Position numbers and translations under genes: made by a program. Below the pieces are notes generated by a model that ran no database searches, was not told where the DNA came from, and saw only the letters and a program-made list of their open reading frames with translations. A DNA stretch of 64,000 nt, from positions 656,244 to 720,243 of the forward strand of contig CAUYUJ010015016.1 of NCBI GenBank assembly GCA_963575745.1, given 5' to 3'. This document shows, one piece after another, positions 33,486 through 43,485 of the stretch (position 1 is the stretch's first letter; every line of letters begins with the position of its first letter). Origin of the DNA: Prorocentrum cordatum. Its lineage: Eukaryota > Sar > Dinophyceae > Prorocentrales > Prorocentraceae.

Positions 33486-34325
33486 ATGGCGATGTCGACG
33501 TGCAGGGTGCGACCCCCGCTGCCCTGGGCCCTCGGGATCCAGCTCCCCGGCCGGAAGGGCGTGCAGCGGCAGTTCCACGCGGTGCACCCAGATGCTGTAG
33601 ACGTACAAGCTCATGTCTCGGACAATAGGGTGGTCTCCGCGGTGCATCCAGTCGTCGTGCTGGCTCAGCACTGCGCCCCTGAACTTGCCCTGCGCGAGGC
33701 CCTCGACTGTCGGCCCTGGTGCCTCGGGCGCCTCTTCGGCCTCGCCTTCCCGCATCTTGTTCAGCGCCTTCGTCGCGTCGCGCAGCGAGCCGCCGCTGGC
33801 GTTCGCGATCTGGAACGCCTGGTGCGCGTACTCGATCGCGTCGAACTCCTCGCCGTGGGGGCTGACGTACACCGTCTCGCCCTAACGCTGCACCTCGCGC
33901 CACCCCAGCATCGCGACCTGCTGTCCAGTGCCGGGGGCCGCGTACGTGATCGAGGCGGCGGGTGCGCTTTCCGCGGCGTCGGCCTGGCCGCATCGCCTGC
34001 GCCATGACTCCGCGGCCAGGTAAATGGATTTCCGCATGAACACCTTCCAGCAACGGTGCGTCACGAAGGAGAGGTGCCCGAAGAGCATGGGGAAGACCAT
34101 CTCGCTGCCGCTCTCCCAGGAGGCCCTGCGGAAGCAGGTCTCGAAGCGGGCCAACACCTGCAGCGTGCGCTTGAAATCATCCTTGCGCTTTCCTGCGGCG
34201 GTCGACTGGGCCTCGTCGCCGGCGCCGCCCGCGGCCTGCGCCTCCCTGTCGTCCCACTGGCTCCACAGGCGGCGCACGCCGTCGAGGAGCTTGCAGAGCA
34301 CGTCGTCCATGCTGGGGTCACCTTC
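33486..34325 (-). CDS. Helitron Rep half, region after the catalytic Tyr
   Basis: Reads MVFPMLFGHLSFVTHRCWKV and IYLAAESWRRR in one frame, then FDAIEYAHQAFQIANASGGS and FRGAVLSQHDDWMHRGDHPI, RDMSLYVYSIWVHRVEL in another. These are typical Helitron Rep C-terminal sequences (the HxSF.THRCW and HDD.MHRG...DMSLY blocks). Frame changes near 33880 and 33530 interrupt it. Confidence 0.75.
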
Positions 34326-37165
34326 GTGGTGTACGAGTTGACGTGGTAGCTCGTGTTGTGGGCGTCCACGAAGGTGGCCAGCGCGCGCCGCTCCAGGTCG
34401 CGTTGGAGATCAGCGCGCGCAGCGTCGCCACCGTCCACGGCGAGGCTGTCGCGGTTCGCGAGCTCCCTGAAGATCTCGTGCCAGTCGGTGACTACGACGA
34501 GGTCCCACTTCTCCGCGGACGTGGTGTTCAGATGCTGGAACCATCCCCAGTCCTCCAGAGCACCCACCGAGAAGTCGGCGTAGCGCTGAGGGTAGAGGCC
34601 ATGGTTGTAGCTCTTGCGGTCCTCCTCGTTCGCCGGCGGTTCCAGCTCGGCCGCGTCCATCCACAGACGCGGGGGCAGCACCCGTCTCATGTCCTGCGCG
34701 TCCACGTTGCACCGCGCCGAGACGACCGCCGCGTACTTTGTCGAGGTCTCCCCGGGGCGGAGCTGGAAGGCGACGATGCGCCCGGCCATGCCGTGGTCCG
34801 TCTCCCGGAAGATGCCGATGCAGCCGCGCAGAGCCTTCCCGCGCGTGCGGAGCCGGCACTCTTGGGGCCCCCCCCCTCGGGCCACGCGCACAGCAGGTTG
34901 TAGAAGTTGTGGCGGCAGATCTGCGAGCCGCGCGTCTTGTCGGAATGGTACTTGTAGCAGGAGGGGCTGCAGACGTGGATGCCGCAGCCGATGACAAGCT
35001 CGCGCGCGTCGCGGCACATCTCGCGAATCCACTCGTCGCTTGGGAGGGGCTCCGCCAGGGTGCCCCCGCCGCGGTACCTCGGGAAGATGCCGGAGGCGCT
35101 GCTGGAGAGCGGCCGCCGCCAGTACCCCTTGTTCTCCGCGGCCCTCTGCTCTGTCCACGCCGCATCGCCGTCCACGGCCTCGCCGTCGTTGTTGCGCAGC
35201 GGCAGATCGGGGCGAATCGCCCCGTGGTAGTCGTCTACCTTGGGCTCGTAGAGCCACAGCTCCTGCGGCTCCGTCTCGCCTTCGACCCCGAGCTGCTCTG
35301 CAGTCGCCATCTCCGCGCCCCCGTCGGCTCTGAAGTACCGCTTCTCGTTGGGCCCGAACGGCAGCGGCGGCGCCGCGACCCCGCACTTGTTCTCGCCCCC
35401 CTGCAGCTGCAGGGGCAGCAGCTCCACGGCGCTCTGCTGGGTGGCGACCACGGCCTGCACCACCTGCCGCATCCACGGGTTCAAGCGCTCCTGGAAGCGC
35501 GCCTCGTCGCGCTGCAGCATGTCCAAGAGCACGCGCAGCTGCCCCTGCAGCAGCCAGATGAGGATGTGCGGGTGCAGCGAGCCGCGGCCCTGAGCCTCGA
35601 CCGGACCGAAGGCCGCCGCCAGGGGGCCGAACACCGTGGGCACGCCCATGAGGTCGGCCACCACGCCGTCGGAGATCCAGTGTTCCGAAGCCTTTCGAAC
35701 TTCTCCTCGCCGCCACCCGACGGTCTCCGGGCGCAGGCCGAGGACGTGAACGAAGAACAGCCTCATCATCAACTCGAACACCACGGCCTGGCCCACGGGG
35801 TCCGCGGCGATGCGCTGCGACATCTCGCTGAACGTGACTTGCTCCGCCTCGGTCAGGTCGTCGCCGAAGGTGCGCTCCTCCCCCTGCACGATGAGGATCA
35901 GGGGCTGCTTGGTGTCTGCCAGATTCGGGGTGACGAACTGGACGGGCGGGCCGAAGCGCAGGGTATACGCCTCGCCCTCTCCGCGCAGCTCCCGCCTGTG
36001 TCCGTCGGACCCGACTTGACTGGCAGTGGCCTGGCCCAGGGTGGCGAAGGCCTTCCGCACCTCGTTCGGGGTGTCCTTGTCCTTGAGGATGCCGTGCAGC
36101 GTGGCTTCCCCGCCCGTCTGCTGCGCCCTGCACCTCCTCGATCATCTCCGGCGTGATGTCCGCGCAGGCGCGAGCGGCCCCGAACGCTCCGGGCGCCTTC
36201 ATGAACGCGTAGGTGCTGTTGGTCGTCCCCGTAACTCTCCAGAAGGAACACAGCAGGTGCACGTCGTACCAGGAGCTCTGGAAACGACTGATGGGCCTGG
36301 CCACGTACTTCTCCTCGTCGGCAGGCACGTCATACTCCATCTCCTCCCGCGTGAGAAGATTCTTGATGAAGTGCGCCACGCTGAAGCAGAGCCGAGCCTC
36401 CTTCTGCTTCTGCGGGCCCTCCGGGGGGAGCTGGCCGAGGCCCCAGGCGCAATCCCCGTAGCAGAAGTCTGTGGGCCTGGCAATCGACCAGTACTTCGGA
36501 TTCCACCAGCTCTCCGCCTTCCTCGAAGTGGGCACCCGAAGCCTCGCCTTTCGCTGGCCGTCGGGGCCGGGCGGTCCCTGCAAGGAGCGCGGGTCGTCCT
36601 CGGCGGGAGTCCCCGCGACTCCTGCAGGTCGCGCCGGGTCGCCCACGCCCTCCTTTGCCTGGCAGTTGTTGGTCTCCAGCGCCTGGGCGCGCCAGCGCAG
36701 CTTCGCCGCGTCCTCCCCCGGGGAGATCTTCCGACAGCGCGCGTGGAATTCCTGGCAGAGGTCCCGCAGGCGGTGACGCCCGATCCCGTCCAGCTGCAGC
36801 GCCCTATCCTCGCCTCCCTGGTCCTCGAGCCTGGACATCAGCTCGTTGGCCACCACGCGCCCCGCCTGACTCTCCATCCTCTCGAGCATGCCCTGGAGCG
36901 CCGGCAGGGACGTGAGCTCGCTGACGTCGTCCACGTGGTCCTCAAGGACGGACAGACACTTGGTCAGCTCCTGCGCGTCCTCGGCGGCCGCGCTCATCTC
37001 TGCCTGCGCACCAGTGGTGGCCGACGCGGGCCGCCCGCCCCTGCGCCTGCGCGACATCGTCCAACGCCGCGTCTGTGGGGACATACTTCGCGCAGGCCAG
37101 CATGAAGTCGGGCACGCCCGGCTGCGGGGGGAACCGGTCCACGAGGTCCGATCGGCACTGCACGC
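34326..37165 (-). CDS. Helitron Rep (HUH/Y2-type) nuclease domain
   Basis: Rolling-circle Rep of Helitrons, which nicks DNA through an HUH metal site and Tyr residues. Seen: N-terminal helical region (EDAQELTKCLSVLEDHVDDV), WYDVHLLCSFWRVTG, then after a frame change near 36110 FFVHVLGLRPETVGW and the HUH motif GSLHPHILIWLL (35551-35580). A CGIHVCSPSCYKYH Cys/His cluster follows (34945-34977). After another frame change at a run of nine C (34868-34876) come GMAGRIVAFQLRPGETSTKY, WGWFQHLNTTSAEKWDLVVV and TSYHVNSYTTK (34322-34350). The last is the likely Tyr motif, but the two Tyr are five residues apart rather than the usual four. Upstream it is continuous with the DUF6570-like block except for a palindromic insertion. 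Confidence 0.85.
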
Positions 37166-37166
37166 C

Positions 37167-37283
37167 CGGATCATTGTACACGTAGCTACGTGTACAATGA
37201 TCCGTAGCTATTGTACACGTAGCTACGTGTACATTGTACACGTAGCTACGTTGAAGCAGCACAACTAGTTGTGCTGCTTCAAC
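37167..37283. repeat. Nested perfect palindromes inside the Helitron gene
   Basis: A 38-bp perfect palindrome (37167-37204) and a 34-bp perfect palindrome (37250-37283), with a further GTACACGTAGCTACGTGTAC unit between them. They separate ARLLKQ (DUF6570-like block) from DPGVQCRSDLVDRFPPQPGV (Rep block), so they look like an insertion in coding sequence. Confidence 0.92.
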
Positions 37284-38461
37284 AACCGCGCCTGGGCGTC
37301 GTACTCCGCCTTGTCGACGTGCAGCGCCACCTCCTCCCTCGCGGCTGTCGGGGCCCTCTCCTGCTTCTGCTCCTCGGTCAGGGGGGTGCCCTCCTCGTCG
37401 TCGTCGGCGCCCGCGAAGACGGCCACGAACGTGTCCCTGAGCATGTCGGGCCCCGGCGGGAAGCTCCGCGTCGCGTGGTCCACGTTCCCGTTCCCGAACA
37501 CGATGGCGGCGCCCTGCATGGCGTACTGCAAGAACTTCTGCCTCCACGACTGCTGCTCCTGCCGGACGGCCTTGTCGGCGCCCTTGCTAGACAGGTGGAT
37601 CTTCGTGGGCACGACGCGGCCGAGCGCGACCAGCATCTGGCGTGCGAGAGCGGCCTTCCTGAGCAGCGGGCGGTGGCGGCCCAGCCAGAGGTCGTTCACC
37701 AGCGCCATGAGCGGCACCTTGGGGTGATCAGACCACAGGTCTCTCCGGCAATCCTCGCGCACTTTCACTGGCACCTTCCCTTCGAGCGCCTCGGGCGGCA
37801 CGCGCCTTCTGTGCAAGAGTATCTTCGTGGACGTCGGCGAGCCCTCGCAGTCGTCGTGGGGGAAGTCCACGGCCGACGACATCAGCTCGTCGCGCGGCAT
37901 GAGGGGCCACCGCTGGTGATACCACTCGGCCGACAGGCAGTCCGCGAACAGGGCACGGCCCTTCATGGTGCACCTGTCGTCGACGAGGAACTCCGAGTGG
38001 AGGTTCTCGGACCACTGCTGCATGGCGCAGCAGACGCAGGCCTGGAAAGCGCGGGGCTCCCTCGCCTGACACGCCGCCTGAGCGCGGGCTGCCGCCTCCG
38101 CCGCGTCGGCCGCCTGCCGGGGCACCTCCTCCGCGGGCCCCCCTCGCCAGATCTTGCCGACAATCCTGCCGATGATCTCCGCGTGGAGCAGCTTCTTCTG
38201 CACCTCCGGTTCGGGCTTCGGGACGAACGGCTCGTCCACGGGGTCGACGGTGGCGCAGCACTGGGAGATGTGGAACCTGGCTACCACCTTCAGCGGGGGC
38301 GGGGAACACCGCCCGACCCCCAGCGCTCTCGATGCCCTTCGCTGGCGCCGGGAGCGCCAGCGCACGTCTCCGGGGGCTGGGCGCAGTTCCCCGTCGCCCG
38401 CTCGCCTGGCGCTCCTCGGTCGGCGACGGCTGGTAGGGCTCCAGCTCGCACCGCGCCACAT
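37265..38461 (-). CDS. DUF6570-like region of the Helitron protein
   Basis: Reads VVARFHISQCCATVDPVDEP, ACVCCAMQQWSENL, MPRDELMSSAVDF, then VPLMALVNDLWLGRHRPLLR and RQMLVALGRVVPTKIHLSSK. The 'L.L.ND.WLGR.P..LR...LA..ML.ALGR' pattern is that of DUF6570, found N-terminal to Helitron Rep in many eukaryotes. Function unknown; possible zinc ligands are CVCC and upstream CC. Ends at the palindrome insertion. Confidence 0.75.
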   Translation of the reverse strand: MWRGASWSPTSRRRPRSARRAGDGELRPAPGDVRWRSRRQRRASRALGVGRCSPPPLKVVARFHISQCCATVDPVDEPFVPKPEPEVQKKLLHAEIIGRIVGKIWRGGPAEEVPRQAADAAEAAARAQAACQAREPRAFQACVCCAMQQWSENLHSEFLVDDRCTMKGRALFADCLSAEWYHQRWPLMPRDELMSSAVDFPHDDCEGSPTSTKILLHRRRVPPEALEGKVPVKVREDCRRDLWSDHPKVPLMALVNDLWLGRHRPLLRKAALARQMLVALGRVVPTKIHLSSKGADKAVRQEQQSWRQKFLQYAMQGAAIVFGNGNVDHATRSFPPGPDMLRDTFVAVFAGADDDEEGTPLTEEQKQERAPTAAREEVALHVDKAEYDAQARLLKQHN

Positions 38462-39649
38462 GCTGCGACTGGTACCACCGCTGCCCCCCGTGGACTCTGC
38501 CCTGGCGCGCCTTCAACGCCTCCCTGTTGGGGAACTCGGCCTCGCACATGCGGCAGGCATAATGTAGCGCAAGCGCGGGGCACTGGAACCACTCGGAGCG
38601 ATCCCGGAGGCGCGCAGGCATGGCCGAGTGCCGCGGCGGGCCGCGGCTGCACGGTCTGCGCTGCCACGCATCGGCCAGGCGCGCCCTCGGCGGGTTGCCG
38701 TCGCCCTGCGCGCCCGGCCTGTCGCCCGCCGCCAGGCGGACCACGGCCGCCACGGAGTGGGCGCTGTGGGCGGAGTTCAGACGCTCGTCCAGGAGCTCCG
38801 CGACGTGGTGCACGTGCCACTCCCCGCTCTCCAGTCGGCGCTTGGCGTCGGAAATCTCCTCCTTCGCCACCCCCGGCGCCCCCCGCAGCCTGCCGGGCAA
38901 CTTGTCCGGCCGATCGGGGGCGCGCAAGAACGTCGCCCATCGGTTGGCGCAATCGTCGCCGGCGTAGACGAAGAAATCCGGGTAGTGCTTCAGCAGGTCA
39001 TCGGCAGCGGCCAGCGGCTCCAGCGGATGCAAGAGCAGGAAAAGGTCGCCGCACTCCCGGCGCGCGTCGCAGGCGGCCTGCAAGCCCTTAGCCTCCCCGC
39101 TGCTGCGCAGGACAGGGGCGGCGGCGTTGTTCTGGGCGTCCTGTCTGGGCCCGTCGGCGTTGTCGCCCTTGCTCTTCGGCTTCCGCCCTTGCCGGAGAAC
39201 CTCTTCCGGCCTGCAGCCGCGCTTCTTGCCCTCCTGCTGCCTCCCTGCGCGGCTCCGGCCGCCCTGCCCCCCATCGCGGCTCCGCTGGCGCCCGGCGCGG
39301 CTCTGCTGGCGCCCGGCGCGGCTCTGCTGCTGCTGCCTCCCAGCGCGGCCCCGACTGCCCCGCCTCCCGCCAGCCATGCTCTGCTTCCCTCGGAGGCCGG
39401 GCCGCTTCTTGGGAGGGGCGCCGCTCCTCGCGGACGCCGCGGGCCGCTTCCGCGCGCCCAGCGCGCCAGCGTCGCCGGCCCCGCCACCGCCCCCCCCCCT
39501 CGGGCGCTCCGTCGAAGCTGGGGCTGTCCTCGTCGTCCGCGTCGCTGTCGCCGTCGCCGCCCGCGCCCCCCGCGCCGTCGACGACCGGCCCGGGCGGCCA
39601 CGGGCGCGCCTCGGCGCGGGCCGCCCTGGAGTCCACCTTCTCAAGGCAG
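38462..39649 (-). CDS. Linker with C2H2-like zinc finger of the Helitron protein
   Basis: Starts with basic, Gln/Arg/Gly-rich low-complexity sequence (39100-39600), then DACDLFLLLH-like GDLFLLLHPLEPLAAADDLL, FFVYAGDDCANRWATFLRAP, LESGEWHVHHVAELLDERLN and YACRMCEAEFPNREALKARQ (about 38495-38570), a C..C...H-type finger. A frame change near 38300-38460 leads to the DUF6570-like block. Confidence 0.6.
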
Positions 39650-41157
39650 ATCATGCAAGGTATCTTGTGCTGGGTGCCAGGCGCCCACTGGACCACGTGC
39701 GGCCGATCGCCCAGGTCGTCTGCAGTGCGCCAGCCCCCGTCCTCCTCGAAGTGGGCCACGTAATGGCCGCGGGGGCCATTCAGGACGTGGGGCGGCTTCC
39801 GACCCCTCGGGCTGGATGCGCTGCACGTAGGCGCGCAAGCGGTGTGCGACATCTTCCCCCCCCGCCCTCAGAGCCACCTCCGGGAGCTCGCCCCAGTAGG
39901 GCGCGACGTCGCAGCCGCCGAGGTAGAGCGCCGCGCCGTCGCCGCGCACCCACCTCTGGGGCACGTGGACCGCCAGCAACTCGGGCTTCGATCGCAGTCG
40001 CCCGCCCACGGAGGCGCCGCGGCGGAGCAGCTCTCGCATATCCAGTCGCTGCGCGCCCCCATCGAGGAAGAAGTCCTGCGGCGACAGGGCGTCGTCGCCG
40101 TCGTCTGCCCCGCCCACGAAGGCTGGGGGCCTCATCATGACCTCCTCGTCGTATCCGGTCTGGAAGAGAGGCTGGCGAGACCAGGCGCGTCTTCCAGGAT
40201 GAACGACAGCGCCTCGCCCGCGTCCTCGTACCTCCCCAGCTTGAAGAGCAAGTGTTTCGCGAGGAACGCGTCCACGAAGGCGTGTGGGGACCAGCGGTCC
40301 ACGCGGACTGGCGCTGGCGCGGCGCCGCCGACGCCCCCCGCCGGCGGCGGCGCCCCGCGCGCGCAGGCGGCCGCCAGGGCGCGCAGCTCCTCGAGGAGGG
40401 GCACGAAACCCAAGCCGACTGCCCCCCGCCCCCTGCCCTGGCGACGCGCCAATCGCCTTCCCCCCCCGTGGAGGGAAGAACTCCAAAGTCAACGAGGGGC
40501 CGTGCTGGAGCTAAGCTATCGACGAGATTCCCCCCGCCCCGCGTTCTGCGCGACCAGCGGCTCGCCCTCGCCCTCCGCCCCCAGGAACGCGGCGCGCGCG
40601 GCGGGGCAGTGGAGGAGGCACTGCAGAGGCGCGTTGAGGTAGCAAGTGTTGCATGAGTTAGAGAGGCCCGGGTACAGGCGCTGGCCGCCGCGAGACCGAT
40701 GCAGGGCAGGCTGCCTCCAACAGTCCTCGTCGTGGACGTCGTTCCCCTCGCACCAATGCTGGCGCAGCATCAGCAGCGCCTGCTCTGCGCGCGCAGCGCG
40801 ACGATCATCCTGCATTGCTGCCTCCGACTGCGCCGCCAGCGCCTCGATGCGCATCTTCAGGCCCCGCGCAGTCGGCGTCAGCCGCGCAGAGGTTCTCCAC
40901 CTGCGCCACTTCCGCGCGAGCTCATCTTCAGGCCCGTCATGCTGCTCATGCCAGGCCAAAACCTCGCGGAACGCCATGGCATCCCGACCCTGTCGGCCTC
41001 CCGCTGTCCGGGGAGTCGGCCCCTGGCTGCGCGCCGACCCGGGGGGCCCCCGGCCGCGCGCGACCGCGGCAGGAGGGCCTGGCGTCTGTAGAGCCGCTTT
41101 CAAGGGGGCGCCGGGCGTCGGGGGCGGGCGCGGCGACGCCGCGCGCTTGCCCGTCAT
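39650..41157 (-). CDS. Ubiquitin-specific protease (USP) domain at the N-terminus of the Helitron protein
   Basis: USP-family deubiquitinases have Cys and His boxes. Cys box: PGLSNSCNTCYLNAPLQCLL (about 40607-40668), catalytic Cys codon 40642-40644; the family Gly in NxGNTC is Cys here. Middle: LGRYEDAGEALSFILED (about 40200-40255), the Gln-Glu-Asp-Ala-type block, in another frame. Then KPELLAVHVPQRW and, after further frame changes, the His box GHYVAHFEEDGGW (39731-39769), followed by TADDLGDRPHVVQWAPGTQH and IPCMICLEKV. At least three 1-nt frame changes occur. Lying directly upstream of the Rep parts on the same strand, it looks like part of the same polyprotein, but a separate gene cannot be excluded. 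Confidence 0.78.
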
Positions 41158-41700
41158 CCTGCGCCGAACTGGGCCCTCCCGCTGGCGCTGCGGTGTCTGT
41201 GGGCCGCCCTCCAGGACCGGGCTCCTGTTTCAGGCGATGGAGCTCCGCGTGCCGATCTGGGGCGCGCTCGATCCGCCTCCGGTCCGCCGCGGCCGCGTGC
41301 TCGGTGCCCCGCAGGGGCCCATGCAAATATGATCCTTTGCTCGATGTCAGGCGGACTTGGAACTTCGGGCCCGCGGCGCGTGTCTTCTGGACTACTCCGA
41401 CCCTGCATTGGGCCCCGCTGCCTTTCGGGGGCATCCGCGCGGCGCCCCCGCAGCGCGCCGCCGGGGCTCCGCTGCCAGGAATCCCCCCGACTCGCGCCCG
41501 TCGTCCCGGGCGGGAAATCCGGGCGACGAGCGGGGGTTGTCCGCGGCGGGTCGCGCCCGGCGCGCGCCCGCGGGCCAACGGCGCCAGCTCGAGCCGCAAT
41601 GCGCGCGGGAAGGACGGGGGAGAACGAACGCAGCTCGAAGGGCGCAGTGGCGGAGTGGCGGACGGAGGCCCAAGTGCCCCATTATGTGGTCCAGTGTACC
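41158..41700. other. GC-rich leader region upstream of the USP-Rep gene
   Basis: Long minus frames continue but are Arg/Pro/Gly-rich with no motif. May contain the Helitron 5' end, which I could not identify. Confidence 0.35.
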
Positions 41701-43485
41701 CCAAGATGGCCCACGGGAGCAAGACGCCGCTTCGGTTGGCCCCAGGTGTCGGACGGCCTGAAGGACGCCCAAGATGCCTCAACCAGCAATCCGATGCACC
41801 CCAAGATGGCCCTGGCGAGCAAGATGCCGCTGGTCCCGCATAAGCCCCATGAAACCTGCGCCACCGAATTTGTTTTTCGGAGCTCAGGGCTATAAATAAT
41901 GAGTCTGGCCCCAGGTGTCGTGCGGCCTCAAGGACGCCCAAGACGCCCAAAAAAGGACTCCTGTGTAACCCAAGACGGCCCCGGCGAGCAAGATGCCGCT
42001 GGTCCCGCATAAGCCCCATGGAACCTGCGTGACCGAATTTGCGTTTCGGAGCTCAGGGCTATAAACAATGGGTCTGGCCCCAGGTGTCGGGCGGCCGCAA
42101 GGATGCCCAAGACACCCAAAAAAGACTCCAACGTTACCCAACATGGCCCCTGCGAGCAAGATGCCGCCGGTCTCGCATAAGCCCCATGAAACCTGCGCGA
42201 CCGAACTTTCGTTTCGGAGCTCAGGGCTATAAACCAGGTGTCGGGCGGCCTCAAGGACGCCCAAGACGCCCAAACAAAATACTCCAATGTAACCCTAGAT
42301 GGCCCCGGCGAGCAAGATGCCGCTGGTCCCGCATAAGCCCCATGAAACCTGCGTGACCGAATTTGCGTTTCGGAGCTCAGGGCTATAAGCAACGAGTCTG
42401 GCCCCAGGTGTCGGGCAGCCTCGAGGACGCCCAAGACGCCAAAAAAAGACTCCAATGTAACCCAAGATGGCCCCGGCGAGCAAGATGCCGCTGGTCCCGC
42501 ATAAGCCCAATGAAACCTGCGTGACCGAATTTGCGTTTCGGAACGCAGGGCTATAAACAATGGGTTTGGCCCCAGGTGTCGGGCCGCCTCAAAGACGCCA
42601 AAGACGCCCCCCCCAAAAAAACTCCAATGTAATCCAAGATGGCCCTGGCGAGCAAGATGCCGCTGGTCCCGCATAAGCCCCATGAAACCTGCGTGACCGA
42701 ATTTGCTTTTCGGAGTTCAGGGCTATAAACAATGAGTCTGGCACCAGGTGTCGGGCGGCCTCAAGGACGCCCCAGACGCTCAAAAAAGGATTCCAATGTA
42801 ACCCTAGCTGGCCCTGGCGAGCAAGATTCCGCTGGTCCCGCATAAGCCCCATGAAACCTGCGTGACCGAATTTGCTTTTCGGAGCTCAGGGCTATACGCA
42901 GTGGGTTTTGCCCCAGGTGTCGGGCGGCCTCAAGGACGCCCAAGACGCCAAAAAAAAGACTCCAATGTAACCCTAGATGGCCCCGGCGAGCAAGATGCCG
43001 CTGGTCCCGCATAAGCCCCATGAAACCTGCGTGACCGAATTTGCGTTTCGGAACTCAGGGCTAGAAACAATAAGTCTGGCCCCAGGTGTCGGGCGGCTTC
43101 AGGGACGCCCAAGACGACACCCAAAAAATCCAATGTATCCCAAGATGGCCCCGGCGAGCAGGATGCCGGTGGTCCCGCATAAGCCCCATGGAACCTGCGT
43201 GACCGAATTTGCGTTTCGGAGCTCAGGGCTATAAACAATGGGTCTGGCCCCAGGTGTCGGCGGCCTCAAGGACGCCCAAGACGCCCACAAAAGTACTCCA
43301 ATGCAACCCAAGATGGCCCCGGCGAGCAGGATGCCGCTGGCCCCGCATAGGCCCAATGAAACCTGCGTGACCGTTTCGGAGCTCAGGGCTATAAACAATG
43401 GGTCTGGCCCCAGGTGTCGGGCGGCCTCAAGGACGCCCAAGACGCCCAAAAAAGGACTCCAATGCAACCCAAAATGGCCTCAGGA
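41700..43485. repeat. ~168-bp satellite, about 10 copies
   Basis: Units of 161-174 bp sharing GCAAGATGCCGCTGGTCCCG, CATAAGCCCCATGAAACCTG, GGAGCTCAGGGCTATAAAC and GGCCCCAGGTGTCGGGCGG. Confidence 0.93.

Larger units (their letters stand above)
745..41157 (-). mobile_element. Helitron (Rep-Hel rolling-circle transposon) interrupted by two younger insertions
   Basis: Minus-strand order is USP protease, zinc finger, DUF6570-like, HUH Rep, linker, PIF1 helicase, which is the Rep-Hel layout plus an N-terminal protease. The parts are at 32832-41157, 26270-26410 and 745-3066. The intervening 26411-32831 and 3067-26269 are insertions with target-site duplications. With both removed, the peptides read EAPAFRE/GAEDSGAG and FDPETLGQ/ILRFDTAERTQ without a break. 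Outer termini (5' TC, 3' CTRR) were not identified, so the limits are those of coding only. Confidence 0.8.

Noticed and set aside
37271-39091. Long plus-strand open frame of 606 residues
   Set aside because: Antisense of the DUF6570-like and zinc-finger blocks; Arg/Pro-rich with no domain.
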